Below are positions 21,007 through 33,804 of a stretch of DNA of 64,000 nucleotides, in pieces. This stretch comes from Panicum virgatum (lineage: Eukaryota > Streptophyta > Magnoliopsida > Poales > Poaceae). Position numbers and translations under genes: made by a program. A model generated the notes under the pieces. It was not told where the DNA came from and ran no database searches. It saw nothing but the letters and a program-made list of their open reading frames with translations. How positions within the stretch are numbered: the stretch's first letter is position 1; the number at the start of each line of letters is the position of its first letter. Location: contig NC_053140.1 in NCBI RefSeq assembly GCF_016808335.1, positions 31,302,586 through 31,366,585 on the forward strand. The letters are read 5' to 3'.

Positions 21007-22152
21007 GTGTCTCAGGGTCTTTTAGTTCCCAAATCTGTTATCCAATGGCGTCCTGGCTTGGGTTCAGATCATCCGTATGAAAGTACGGGGGAAATCGTTG
21101 CTTTCACCTCATACTTGGAACGAGGATTGGGGTTTCCTTGCTCTTCTTTCTTTTCTGGACTCCTGCGCTACTACAAGATCCAGTTGCATCATCTGACCCC
21201 AAATTCCTTTGTTCGTATTTCCATCTTCGTGCATTTATGCGAAGCTTTTCTAGGCATCGAGCCCCATTTTGAGCTCTTTCGCTTTCTTTTTCATTTGAAA
21301 CCGCAGCCCAACAGATTCGTCTTAGATGTAGTAGGGGGCGCGGGTCTCCAACTTAGGCAAAGGAAGGATAGAGTGTATATCCCTTATGACCTTAGTAATA
21401 AAGTAATCGAATGGAAACCCAAGTGGTTCTATGTCGAGAACCAGTCAAGAAGTTTTCCATCCATTACTCCCGGCCCTCCAATTCAATGGACCGAGTGGAA
21501 TAAAAAACCAGCCGACGAGAGTCAAATCTCTGAATTACTCGCGCGGATTGCCATTTTAAGGAAAAATATGTTGACTGGGGAAACAGTCATGTTTGACTGG
21601 ATGAAGCGAAGAATCCAGCCATTGCAGGCTCGGGAATCGTTTGGATTCCAGTATCAGGGAACAACTAATCTGTCAAGATACTCAAAGGAAGAGATCTCGG
21701 ATGATGTAGTTTTTAGTCGAATACAACGACTTCTGAAGAATGTAAATAATATCCCAGTTGTTCCTGGTACATTTTCTGCTGCGAATCCACCGAAGCAGGT
21801 ACTTGATAAGAGTAGTCGATTCATAGAAATCGAGTACTTTACCATAGTGTAAAACTGATAGGATTTGCTTTCTGTAGGAGGACGTGGATCGCTTTATGAA
21901 TAGTCCTTCGCTACCAGGCATTTATTCGCCCATTTGTTCTTCTAATTTTCTCAATTTGTTAATCAAATCTGAGCATGCTCATATGAGGTTTCATATAAAC
22001 AGTATTGATATCCAGACTTGGTTGTGCAGATGAGGCAGCGTCTGGGGAAAGGAGTGATGGGGAGCACAGCCCCACTCCAAGTGCTGATGCCCAGACCGAG
22101 CGCCCAAGGAGTACTCGGTCAGCAGCGAGGAAGCATAGCAGCTCCTCCCCTA

Positions 22153-22616
22153 TGTTGGCGCCTACTAACGTCACCAGCGATGACGCCCGCAGACGCCAAA
22201 TTTGGGGTGGCAGTATTTCTTGAACCACGAATAAATCCGCAAGCGTACGGAATACCGCTGTAGCATTTTACCCGGGAGTATACCGGGGTGTCATTTATAT
22301 TTCCGCAGGGAAGGCGATGAGTGGGAGAGTATATAGATTAGTTCGTGTGCTCTATCTAGATTGGATATTCTCATGCATAAATAGGGGTAAGATAATAACA
22401 TGGTAGGAGGTAGTGTGACACACACACAAACTACCCTCTGCTGGGCCAAAGTGTGCTTGCAACCTGCATATTAGCTCAAAAACACAACTTGCATATTCTA
22501 GAAGGTAAAGTGTTGTTTAGAGACTTTATTGAATATAAGTACGTGTAAGAAATGCAAACTCTCATGATTTTCTGATCAAGTTGACGCCTGGAAATGGTCG
22601 TTAGTGAGCGTCAACA
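22153..22616 (-). repeat. 3' LTR of the Athila-like element, internally deleted
   Basis: It matches both ends of 36835-38374 but lacks the middle ~1.07 kb. The deletion joins 'ACTACCCTCTG' directly to 'CTGGGCCAAAGTG' at about 22440. The TGTTGG...GTCAACA ends are intact. Confidence 0.85.
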
Positions 22617-23297
22617 AGATCCCCCAAGTTGTCCTTTGCTCGTCCTGAGCAAAGTAGGACAAATCAGGTTGTTGATCAGAAAAATCACTTTGACTTGTAC
22701 CTTACCTGTCATGTCATAGTCTGAAGCAAAGAGAATCATCTTTAAGTTCAAATAAGTTGGTTAGCATACCTTTGCTCAATTACCTTACTCTCTCATGGGG
22801 CTTTTCAGCTGTCTCCTTGTCTTGGGCTGTTGAGAGTTAGAACGGTGCATAAAGTAATACTTACTTGTTTCTAGATCTGTAATCCATCTGGAGATACCTT
22901 TTTGAAAGATTTTTGAAAGCATGGCAAAGCTCCCAGGATAACTCTCTCGAGGCACTCATCTTGTATGTCCTTACCAAGGCAGTGTTTGCCTTTGATCTTC
23001 CCTACTGCTACAAGCCTTTGTGGAGCTCAAGGTAGGATAAAAACAAGGCACACTTGTATTCTATTTATTGTAAAGTCAAAGAGAGGATCCAAGAAGAAAC
23101 AAGTCATGCAATCTCGATCAAAAGGTGCAAGTGTATGAGTGGATGGATGGATGAATGAATATGGCTTACTCCTTAAGGTGATGTCTTTTCTCTCTCGAAT
23201 CATCCCTGTCTCTTTTTTTTTGAGACATGGTTGCCCCCCTTTTTTTCTCTCTTTTTTTTGGGTCTGCTTCTTGGCATGCCATCTTTTCTTTTTTGGA
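22617..23297 (-). other. 3' non-coding region of the Athila-like element (left of the nested Tat element)
   Basis: It starts with the polypurine-tract complement and 'GTCCTTTGCTCGTCCTGAGCAAAG', a small hairpin-forming sequence. No coding frame was recognised. It continues on the other side of the nested element at 33805. Confidence 0.6.
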
Positions 23298-23302
23298 CAA
23301 CC

Positions 23303-23655
23303 TGTTGTCGGTCAAAACCCACCGGCGAGTAGCGACGGGCAACACGAAGAGCCAGGAGGATGCCGGGGCGCTAGCTGGCACCGGTCCCTCGGTCAACGGC
23401 CCAGATTCTGGCACACGCCGATGCTTCCGGAGAAGCAGGGCGTGCCACCTGACCTATACCCGATCAGGAAGGTGCAAACGTGCTTTCGACGATTTGCCTA
23501 CATGTACAAACACGTGTAAACATTAGTCCGAGCCGTGGTCGGCTCCCCGGGATGACTCTTGCATCGGCTTTAAAGAGCCGATCGACTCCCAGTGTCAGAT
23601 CAGATTTGCATATCTGGATATTAATAGATAAAGCAAATAACTGCAAAAACTACTC
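23303..23655 (-). repeat. Truncated 3' LTR of the Tat element
   Basis: It matches 32612-32964 and then breaks off within 'CTGCAAAAACTACT', passing directly into the antisense gene. A deletion removed about 835 bases of LTR, the polypurine tract and the start of that gene. Confidence 0.85.
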
Positions 23656-25652
23656 GACAGATGTAGCAAACTGGTTTAGAGTTTTCTACAAAGGTCTAGA
23701 CAATCCCCTCTACTTTCCATTCACTGAATCTGAAGTCTTTGAGAACCCAACTACCTTCAGGCTGGATAGCTTTGCCGATGACAACGGCACTCGGCATCTG
23801 TATTCCCTAATGATCCGACCTGGCTTCCTCCCTGTTGGCATAAGTACTTCCAACAGAATCATCAAACCAGGTTATGAAACCGATCAACCAGTCGTAGCAG
23901 CTCGGCAATTTGGCTTAGGACAAGTCCCTCCCCACTTCCATATTCACCACTTGGTGGAGAGTAGAGCCGATTTACCCGATGGTCTTACCAGTTCAAGATG
24001 CTACAGCATGTTTGACAACCTCCACATTTCAATACCAGCCGATCGGTCCTTTACTCCCTCGTCAATCAGTTTTAACACATGGTGGGGAATGTGGAAAACT
24101 CATGTATTCAGAAGAGCTTTAGGCCCTCTACAGAAGCAAATTGATCCTATATACGCAATCCCCGAGGAAGAGTTACTGAATCCGTGCACCTATTTTTTCT
24201 AAGTCCTCCACCACTTTACTTGGCTAACCCTGCTCACCTTGCTTACAGCAACAAGATGATCCAGAACCCATGACCAGTGACGGGGAGCCATTCTACTTCC
24301 TTCCAACCGCCCCTGATGTTCTTTTTTGCAAGGAGTCACCGCCAATGAAGAAAATAATAATGACTGCGCAGCCAGACTCAAACCAGTCAGCTTCTAAGCG
24401 GAGACAAACCTCTGGAAGTGCTGCCCCCCGAGTCCCGACTAAGAAAAGGAAGATCATCGCAAGACGAGTCATCAAGAAAACAGTACAACCTTCCCTGAAT
24501 CTATCAGAATCCAACACCAACCAGGTAATTCATCTCTCCGAAACTTCTTTCTTACGCATATATATTCTGGTTGACTGTAATCCTATTTTCAGGACGCAGC
24601 TGGAGACACCCTCAGTACTAGAAGCCCAGCACGACAGGGAACCACCGTTCATGAAGCCGACACCGGAACAGCTGAAGTCCAAGAACAGCAAGGATCAACT
24701 ATCGTCTCAGCAGAAATTCGTAGCGAAGGAACTGCAACAGCTGATGTACTGATGGAAGCTCAATCCGGAACTCCCGATGCTCCGATGGAGGTGCGTGACG
24801 AACAGGCTGACATAGCCGATGCCCTTGTTGTTGCCTCAAACCCAACTGAGCCGATCACACCCGGACCGACCATCGCTTCTTCCTCAGAACAGGTAACACT
24901 ACATGAGCCGACTCTAAATCAGCCGATAATTCCATTGATGCACCTTGTTCCCAAAACTAACTCCACTATCTCCACAGGGCTTCAATATTTCAGATTTGCT
25001 CTCCTTTGACCCAGAACCAATGGGTCTGATTGCCCCTGGAGCGAAAGTACCACCATCACAGCAGCCGATTGACCTCGCGTATCAGCTTCAACACATCAAA
25101 AATCTGCTATCTGCTCCAATTAGTACCCTGGTTGATGATTCCAGTGAAATAAAGAAAATCCTCGAGCAGATAGAATCCCAACTCCCAGAGTCACTTCAGG
25201 TCAAACTTTGGCCAGCCGGCCATCTTCCCTTCTTTCGGGCAGAGGTGAAAGCAGCACAATAGAGAATAGAACTACATCATTCTCAAATTCCTCTGAAAGC
25301 CGACATCGCTCAAAAGTGCAAGATGCTCAACTAGAAGAAAGCAACTCTAGACGCCAAAGCCGATATCTCCGCGAGTACAAGGCGACTCAATCTCCTGGAG
25401 AAAGAACTGGTGGAACTCGAAGAAAAGGTCCGCACCACCCAGAGACTAATCCACGAGGAGAAAGCCTCGATTGCAAACTCCAAGCAAGAAGCCCAAGAAA
25501 TAACCGAGCAAATACGGGCAGAGTTCGCAGAGATAAGCACCTTGAGTCAACAGATAGTAACAGGTGATGACAAGGATGACAAAGAGATCATAGCAAGAGC
25601 CGACGCCATACGCGCAGAAGCCATCCATGCCATAGAAGGGTTCCTGAACTAA
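23656..25652 (+). pseudogene. Antisense multi-exon gene of the Tat element, plant-mobile-domain-like, 5' end deleted
   Basis: The first visible exon (to about 24182) encodes FYKGLDNPLYFPF... and RQFGLGQVPPHFH..., resembling the plant mobile domain ('aminotransferase-like') family. Exons with clean GT/AG borders follow at 24249-24524 (basic, PTKKRKIIARR: a possible nuclear signal), 24593-24892 (Glu/Thr/Pro-rich) and from 24978. All three middle exons are multiples of three in phase 0. The last part (about 25400-25652) is a Glu/Lys/Leu-rich likely coiled coil ending EGFLN. A TAG near 25334 and the lost 5' end make it a pseudogene. The function of the family is unknown. Confidence 0.65.
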
Positions 25653-25750
25653 TAGAAAAATTCAGAGAACATTTAATGTTGCCTGTTAAATCTGAAACTC
25701 GTACCTATTAAAAACATCTTAAGTCGATGGTTACACATCGGCTGCCTTGC

Positions 25751-25862
<112 letters not shown>

Positions 25863-25922
25863 CTGGCCAACTCAACGTGTTGGCCTTTTATAATATAGCC
25901 AGATGGATTTCATCGGCTCTTA

Positions 25923-27107
25923 TTATTCGCCTTCCCACATGCTCGGGAAATGTTTCTTGAGGTGTTGGCCATTGACGGCTATAGGAAACTTGACACCGCC
26001 CATTTCTTCAAGCATGTACGCATTTCCAAGTAAGACTTGATCAACCTTGTACGGCCCATGCCAAGTTGGAGACCACTTACCATACTTCCTATAGTTAGTT
26101 CCCAATGGTAGCACTGCCTCCCAAACCAGGTCTCCAACCTGGAAATCTTTTGGCTTGACCTTTTTGTTGTATGCACGAGCGACTTTAGCCTTGTTTTCCT
26201 TGATCTTCTCAAGTGACCAAAGTCTTAGCTCCGAGAGATCCTCCACATTGTCGCTCATCAAGACTGCATACTCCTCAGCCGACAGATCATTCTGGAACTC
26301 AACACGCCTCGATCCGGCCGTGATCTCCCATGGCAACACAGCGTCTTGACCGTAGACCAGATGGTATGGTGACGTCTTGATGGATCTGTGACACGAAATA
26401 CGATATGCCCACAAAGCCTCTGACAATACCTCGTGCCAGCGCCTAGGATATTCATCGATCTTCCTTTTGATCAGCTTGATAAGGCTCTGGTTGGATGCTT
26501 CAGCCTGTCCATTAGCCTGGGCATAATATGGGGATGATCTGATCAGCTTGAACCCCATGTCATCGGCGAACTTCCTAAATTCCTCCGATATAAAGACCGA
26601 TCCTCCATCGGTCGTAATGGTCTGGGGAATCCCGAACCTATGAAAGATGTGCTCTTTAACGAAACTGATCACATATTTTGATGCCACCGACCTCATGGGT
26701 ACCGCCTCCACCCATTTTGTGAAATAATCCGTGACAGCCAACACCCATTGGTGACCTTTGCTGGATGGCGGGTTGATCTGGCCAATCATATCCATGACCC
26801 AACCCTTGAACGGCCATGGCTTAATGATAGGATTCATTACTGATGCCGGCACCATCTGAATCTTGCCGAATCTCTGACATGCCTAACATCCCTTGTAATA
26901 TTTAAAGCAGTCCTCAAGCATGGTAGGCCAGTAATATCCCGATCGCCTAATCAGCCACTTCATCTTATGAGCTGATTGATGAGTACCGTAGGCTCCCTCA
27001 TGAACCTCATGCAAGAGCCGATTCAACTCCGAAGACCCCAGACATTTAAGCAGCAGTCCTTCCAAAGTCCTGTAGAACATATCGTCCCCTATCAGAACAT
27101 GCTTCAT
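25923..27107 (-). pseudogene. Integrase of the Tat element
   Basis: An H2C2 zinc-binding module (HEVHEGAYGTHQSAHKMKW...YYKGC, 27107-26883) is followed after an in-frame TAG (26883-26885) by the catalytic core. The core's aspartates are in VMDMIGQ and TTDGGS, and a glutamate lies in GQAEASNQ, giving the D,D(35)E pattern. A C-terminal region ending [13 protein letters not shown] follows. The family's role is insertion of element cDNA into chromosomes. The stop between module and core breaks it. Confidence 0.9.
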
Positions 27108-27380
27108 AGCTCTGAGTCTTATCCTTCTGGGTGCCCCCCGAGCCGAATCCTTTAAATAATTGAAGATATCGGCTCTCCAATCTCCAGGTTCTAGAAACTA
27201 AACCGCTACATCTACCCCATCGGTTGTTTCCTTGTATCCGGAAGCCATTTGTGCCAAGTCATTGGCTTCATTGTTCAAAGTCTTACGTATCCAGTGGAAA
27301 TTAATGTACCTGAATTGTGACATCAACTTACGGCACTGCATCCATATCAGAAAAAGAGCCTCGCTCTCACATCTGTATTC

Positions 27381-29283
27381 TTACATGAGCTGAGAAATCA
27401 CCAGTTTCGAATCCCCAAAGATTTCCACCGCTTCTGCACCAGCTTCCAGGAGTAATTCAATCCCCTTGCGAACGGCCTCATACTCTACTAAATTATTGGT
27501 GCATGGGGTGGTCATCCTGATGGAAAAGGAATAAGTCGCCCTTCGAGGAGATACCAAAAGAATTCCTACACCGCACCCATCATCACATGCCGATCTGTCG
27601 AAAAACATGGCCCATGGACGTATGAAAAGTGCAGCCACATCAGTGCTGATCCTGTCTGCAATGAGATCCGCCAGTGCCTGTCCCTTGACTGCCTTTGCCG
27701 GTTGATATGGGATATCGAACTCTGACAGCGCGAACATCCACTTTCCGAGTCGGCCTTTCAGAATAGGAGCCGACAGCATATGCTTTATGACATCCGATTT
27801 GCAAATAACGATTGTTTCCGCCGAGAGCAAAATATGACGAAGCTTTGTACATGTAAAGAATAAACAGAGACAAAGATTTTCAATCTCAGGGTACCTGGTC
27901 TCGGCGTCCAACATGCGCCTGCTAAGGTAGAACACAACCCTTTCCTGTCTGTCATGCTTCTGAACCAGCACCGAGGCGATGGAGGTATCGCCTACGGATA
28001 AGTATACGTAGAAGGGCCTGTCTTGCTGTGGAGGAACCAAAACTGGAGGCTTCGACAAGTATTCCTTGATTTCGTCGAAAGCTTGCTGCTGCTCTACCCC
28101 CCAATGAAATTCATCATCGGATTTGATTTTCATGAGACCCATGAATGGCTCGATACGTCCAAACAGATTGGAGATGAATCGTCTGACAAAGTTGATTTTG
28201 CCGATGAGCTTCTGCAACTCCTTCTTCGTAGTAGGCGGCCTCATCGTCCTTACAGCTTCTTGACTTTTTAGGCCGATCTCGATCCCTCGCTCATGTACCA
28301 GGAATCCTAAGAACTGACCAGCCGATACACCAAAGGCGCATTTCCTCGGGTTCATTCTGAGCCCAAACCTCCGAGTTCGCTCCAATACCTTACGCAAATC
28401 TTCCAGATGTCCCTCCAGCCGATGTGGAGTTGACCACGACATCATCAATGTAGATTTCTACCAGTTTGCCGATGAGATCAAGAAAAATGTAATTCATGGC
28501 GCGTTGATATGTCGCACCAGCATTTTTCAATCCAAAGGTCATAACCAAGTACTCGAACAAGCCGACCGCTCCTGGTACTCTGAACGCGGTCTTACTTATA
28601 TCCTCTAGGGCCATGAAGATCTGGTTGTAGCCAGCATTACCATCCATAAAGCTCAGCATTTTGTGACCGGCAGCTGCGTTGATCAATGTTTCCGCGACGG
28701 GCATCAGGTACTCATCCTTTGGCGTTGCTCTGTTGAGGTCTCTGAAATCCACACAGACTCGCCATCGGCCATCCTTCTTTTGTACGGGGACCAAGCTGGA
28801 GATCCATTCTGCATACCGACATGGCCTGATGAACCCTGCGTCCAATATCTTTTGCACCTCTTTCTTAACCTCCTCTAGGATTACGGCCTTCATCTGTCGT
28901 GCTCATTGTTGAAATGGCCGAAATCCTTTCTTAAGCGGGAGCCAATGTTCGATGATGCTTCTATCCAGACCAGGCATTTCAGTATATTCCCAAGCGAAAC
29001 AGTCCCGGTATTCTTTCAATAGTGCTATCATCGGCTCACGCAGGCTCGGGTCTAACCTTTTGCTGATAAATGTTGGTCGCGGCTTATCCCCGGGACCTAT
29101 ATCGACTTCCTCCAAATCGTCAGCTGATGTAAACCCGTACCCCAACTTGTTGTCGCCTGTAAAATCAACTGTGGACGCAGGCAACTCGTCGTCATCTGCC
29201 AAGTCGACAGCAAATACAGAGAGATAACAAAAGAAAATTTTCAGCCGACCGCACGGGCTGGCCATTCGAAACTGAATGCTCAT
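27381..29283 (-). pseudogene. Reverse transcriptase and tandem RNase H of the Tat element
   Basis: Read leftward: a pre-RT linker (ALLKEYRDCFAWEYTEMPGL); RT fingers and palm (VPVQKKDGRWRVCVDFRDLN, 28893 onward); the catalytic YIDDVVV (about 28455); thumb; a gypsy RNase H (HDRQERVVFYLSRRM); then a second RNase H-like domain (AMFFDRSACDDGCGVG ... EIFGDSKLVISQL). The second has Arg where this family normally has Gly after the first Asp. A frameshift just after YIDDVVV (about 28440) and an in-frame stop (28903) separate the parts. The dual RNase H is the hallmark of the Tat lineage. In the family it copies element RNA into DNA. Confidence 0.9.
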
Positions 29284-29427
29284 TAACTAACCAACTGCCA
29301 GAGCAGTCTATTGTTTGTTCATAATATAACGGTTTCAACTCCAAATAAGAATTATCTACCTTTTGGGGTTGGTCGCTGGGACCGGCCTCTCTAAACCTGC
29401 TGAATTCCATAGCGTGCCAGGATGTGT

Positions 29428-30870
29428 TTATTCTGTGAGGCCAGTGGATAAGACCAGCCTCAATCCATTTTTTGTCGCTTCAATCCGATCACAGTCTTCT
29501 AGCACAATCCTTGAGATCGGCTCTTGTCCTTCCGTGTCCCAGGCGTTCATGTCTGCGAACGAAACCTCGCTGGAGTCATCTGCACAGACCACCTCCACTT
29601 TGTCGCCATCCCATTGAACCAAACACTGGTGCATTGCGGAAGGAACACAACAATTGGCGTGAATCCAATCCCTCCCAAGCAGCACTATGTACGTACTCTT
29701 ACTGTTGACGATGAAGAACGAAGTTGGGATGGTCTTGCGGCCAACTGTCAACTCCACATTGAGGACGCCCTTTGCCTCCGATGGCTGTCCGTTGAAATAA
29801 TTGAGCATTACGTTGGTCTTGATAAGGTCAGCAGCAGAACGACCCAATCGGCGCAGCACTGAATACGGCATCAAATTAAGTGTGGCGCCAGTATCGACCA
29901 ACATCATATTCACAGGCTTGCCGTCGATGAGGCCCTTGAGATATAACCCCTTCAGGTGTTTGTAGCTTTTCTCCTTAGGCTTCTCGAAGATGATCGGCTG
30001 GGGGCCAAGATCGAGCTGTGCGACGGCCAACTCCTCCGGTTGGGGCGCCCGAAACTCAGATGGGAGCACGAACACCATATTCACATCAGCCGATGGCTTC
30101 TCATCGGCTTTTGGCTGCTTGGGGCGCCACTCCCTCCTTGGAGGGCGCCTTTCCACCCTTCGCGGGTGCCTGACTTTCTCCGCGAGATCCGGACGCACCT
30201 TTCTCAGCACGTCGAGGTACCTTGCTTCCACCTCTTCGAGATTGCGTAAGCACTGCACTCTGCGTTTCTGCGAGCGACTGAGTCCGTCAGGACACCATCG
30301 TGGACGATGATACTTATCCTCTCCTTCGAGCTCAAGATCATCCCTGGATGGACGCTCAACATGGTCGTCGTGACGCGCTTTGGGCCCCAAGCACCGGAAC
30401 ACCGACGTCTCGCCTGACTGGCATCCCCGAGGCCTGCACTCCAGGCAATCATCGATAGTAGGCAATCGGCTCATGCCGGAATTCCAATAGTACCTGAAGA
30501 ACGGGCAATGCCAGTGGTCGCGCATAGCCTGGCGCCTCCCCAGCGTTCTCCCCGTGCGGTGCTCGTACTCCTCTTCTGATTCATACCGGCGACGCAGCTT
30601 GTACTGATACTCGTATTTTTCAAGAAGCCGGTTGGAACCTAGGAGTTGATTGCGGATGTGACGCACTTGTTCTTTAGTAATATGTTGCTGCTCCGACTCG
30701 TCTTCATCCTGGGGCCGTTTGCCAGAATCAGCCTCTCTAAACCTCTGCTCGTCACGGCGGCATATGGGTCCCGCCATGTTAATCTTGAACGCAAAATTCT
30801 GGCCCTCAGGTCTAAGATCCGACAGCTCCACCATGTTAGCCTGTGGGAATAGTTGACTGTCAACCTTCAT
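29428..30870 (-). pseudogene. Gag C-terminal region and aspartic protease of the Tat element
   Basis: This is a 480-codon frame. Its N-terminal half is Arg/Glu-rich with Cys/His pairs (HWHCPFFRYYWN ... CLECRPRGCQ). The C-terminal half holds the protease signature MLVDTGATLNLMPY and the later IVLLGRDWIHAN. The role in the family is polyprotein processing. It is cut off from the gag frame (30979-32559) by a stop at its upstream side and from the RT frame by a frame change at about 29290-29420. Confidence 0.88.
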
Positions 30871-30978
30871 CGTGTGTTGGGCTAGAATTAATCGGCCTTG
30901 CTCAATAGCCGATTGGATCTGCCGACGTAGCTTCTTGTAGTCATTCGTGGCATGAGTGAACGAGTGGTGCCACTTGCA

Positions 30979-32559
30979 TTACGGCCTCCCCTGCAGCTCT
31001 TGCGTTGTTGGAAGCTTGTGATTCTCTGGGAGCTTCAACTGCTTTTCCTTGAGTAGTAAGTCGAATATCTGCTCTGCCTTGGCCACGTCAAAATCAAAGC
31101 CCTTCACAAGCCCCTTCTGTTTGACCCACTTGCACGGGACGGGGTTTGCCCCCCGGGACCACTCTGCCACAGCCACTTCTTGTTCCCCGCTAGAATCATC
31201 AGAATCATCTGCTTGGGCCATATTCACATGGCGCTTGAATTTTTCCTGGTACAGCTCAGGGTGATAGTGTTCGTACGTCGTGAGCTTCTGTACCATGTGC
31301 GCTAGAGAGGTGAATTCCAACTGAAAAGCCAGATCCTTGATCGGCTTAGCGAGCCCCAGAATTGCCAAATCGACTGCCTCCTTTTCTGTGATGCGCGATG
31401 AGTAGCATCGATTCTTAACCTCTCTGAAGCACTGCACGTACTCCGACACACTTTTCCCTCGCTTCTGATTGACTTGGACGAGGTCGGCAATCCCGGCTTC
31501 AGCAGCCTCTGAGTGATACTGGGTGTGGAACTGATCTTCCAGCTGCCTCCAAGTGCGGATCGAATCTAGGGTCAATGATGTGTACCATCCAAAGGCTGAG
31601 CCCATGAGAGACTGGCAGAAGAACCGAACCCTCAGAGGATCCGATACTGAAATCATCCCGAGCTGCGTTAGGTATCGGCTCACATGCTCGATGGAGCTGG
31701 CCCCTTCTGACCCGCTGAACTTGGTGAACTCCGGGAGCCGATACTTGGGTGGTAACGGGATCAAGTCGTAGTCGCTTGGGTACGGCTTAAAATAGTCGAT
31801 CACCTTTCTCTTGGGCAGAATGCTGAACTGGTCCCTTAGTATTGCGCTGATCTGTTCCACACTAAGAACTCCTAGGGCCGAGGGCTCAAAACTCGGCCCA
31901 GTAGCGTACTTCGCTAGCCATGCTTGTTTCTCCGCATCTGTCCCTGAAGCTCCTGTACTCACCAACTGTCCCGCGTGTGTTGGGTTGATGTTGTCAGGTA
32001 TGTACACGCACATGTAGTCGTGGGGGATCTCCTTAGGCGGCTCGCTCAGGAACTGGCCCTCCCCAGTATCACCGCCGATCTTGTAGACGACGTAGATCGG
32101 CGAACTCTGCGGCCCTGGAGTTGTGAGCGAGTGTGGCAATGGCGGCCTAGACTGAAGTGGGGCCTCTCCCCTGTGACTCCCCAGGATTGGTCCCGATGGG
32201 GAGTACTGGTTCTTGATCACCTCCTGGACGACGCGATGTGCCACACGCTCGAGCCCGTTCACCAGGTTTTCTGAGTGCCGATGAAGCGAGTGAGCCACCA
32301 TGTAGTTCATCTCCTAGCGCAGGGCTCTGGTGCGCTCCTCTGACAGTACGGACAGGTTGACGTTGTCAAGAGCACCTTCGGGTGAGAATCCCTTCCACCT
32401 GAAGCCGTGGTTGCAGGTCCTCTCGAAAGAGCCGATGAGATCGGCTTCGAACTGAGCTTTGACCTCATCATACTTCTGCTGGTGTTCGGGGGTCAGCTCT
32501 TCATACATGACAGGGTTGGTGGTCGGCAGAACCGGCGCTTGGTTCTGAGGTCCAGTCAT
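30979..32559 (-). pseudogene. Gag of the Tat element
   Basis: The likely start is the ATG at 32557-32559 ([16 protein letters not shown]), just downstream of the LTR and primer site. A TAG at 32314-32316 interrupts the frame, which then continues in phase from MNYMVAHSLHRHSE to a stop at 30979. The retrotransposon gag domain is at about 31690-31300 on the minus strand (FCQSLMGSAFGWYTSL ... YVQCFREVKNRCYS). It forms the element particle. Confidence 0.88.
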
Positions 32560-32588
32560 CCCGGCGGTGGACGTTGTTGCTGATGAAG

Positions 32589-32607
32589 GTCCCACTGCGC
32601 GTGCCAG
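32589..32607 (-). other. Primer-binding site of the Tat element
   Basis: The complement reads TGGCACGCGCAGTGGGACC, four bases after the LTR end ...CGACAACA. It starts with the invariant TGG of plant LTR-element primer sites. Confidence 0.8.
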
Positions 32608-32611
32608 AATG

Positions 32612-33799
32612 TGTTGTCGGTCAAAACCCACCAACGAGTAGCGACAGGCAACACGAAGAGCTGGGAGGCTGTCGGGGCGCTGGCTGGCACCGGTCCCTCG
32701 GTCAACGGCCCAGATCCTGGCACATGCCGATGCTTCCAGAGATGCAGGGCGTGCCACCTGACCTATACCCGATCAGGAAGGTGCAAACATGCTTTCGACG
32801 ATTTGCCTACATGCACAAACACGTGTGAACATTAGTCCGAGCCGTGGTCGGCTCCCCGGGACGACTCTTGCATCGGCTTTAAAGAGCCGATCGAGTCCCG
32901 GTGTCAGATCAGATCTGCATATCTAGATATTAATAGATAAAGCAAATAACTGCAAAAACTACTTCAATTAGATCTAGTTAATCTAATCCACGACGGCAAA
33001 AGCTTCACTGCTAGATCGGAACATCCTACACGTAGTTAGGCCTAACGAGCGTAATAGATAACCAAACTTTAACCAGAATAGAGGCCTAAGAATAAGCAAA
33101 AGCCGATTCCCGGATCAATCCCTGTTAAGATCAAGGCAAAGCATCTAATATGTCGCCGGATCGTCCAACCTGTTTGCAAGGCCTAAACTAGCAGATATTA
33201 AGCCGATTTTTACGTATAAGAACAAACCATAACAGATTAGATCTACAAGATAGAAAAGAAGCTGGGTGTTATCTCTACGAAACTAACTCTATGCAACGAG
33301 AATTAGTATAAGATTAATACATGATCACGCAGAGATAACATGATATTCATAGATGATAAACAACAAGAGCATGATAGATCTACTAAAGGTCATGCTACGA
33401 ATACCAGGATAACTAGCACTACTCGCCATCAAAAACGCTTCAGTACGAGTAATACCAAGGTAAAAATAAGAATAAGATCACAAGAAGTGATCAGGGCAGC
33501 ATGGCGCTTACTTGGATGAAACCCTAGGATTAGGGGTGGCGGTGCGCCGAGAATTGTTCTTCCTTTACGAATGTCACAGGGTACATATTTATAGTCCAGA
33601 GACTTGGAAAACAATCTAAACTAACGTGTCCATATTGGGCTCTATCTCTAACTCAAACTGAACTTAAACCTAAAGGTACATGGCCCAGATGGCCCGAACG
33701 CCCACGCAGGAGCCGATTCGTAAGCCTCCTTTAATTTCTGCATTAAGCCCAACTGACTTGCGGCCCATTAATTAACCCTGTTAATTTATGGCGATAACA
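32612..33799 (-). repeat. 5' LTR of the Tat element, 1,188 bases
   Basis: Ends are TGTTGTCGGTC ... GGCGATAACA (plus-strand reading), with CAACC outside. A minus-strand TATA (ACTATAAATATG, about 33583-33596) fits the direction of the element. The LTR is rich in 'AGCCGAT' words. Confidence 0.9.
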
Positions 33800-33804
33800 C
33801 AACC

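Noticed and set aside
23480..23655. Upstream part of the open frame leading into the antisense gene
   Set aside because: This part is LTR sequence joined by a deletion, so the methionine there is not the gene's true start.
32560..32757. N-terminal extension of the Tat gag frame
   Set aside because: It reads into the LTR and primer site. The ATG at 32557-32559 fits the element structure.
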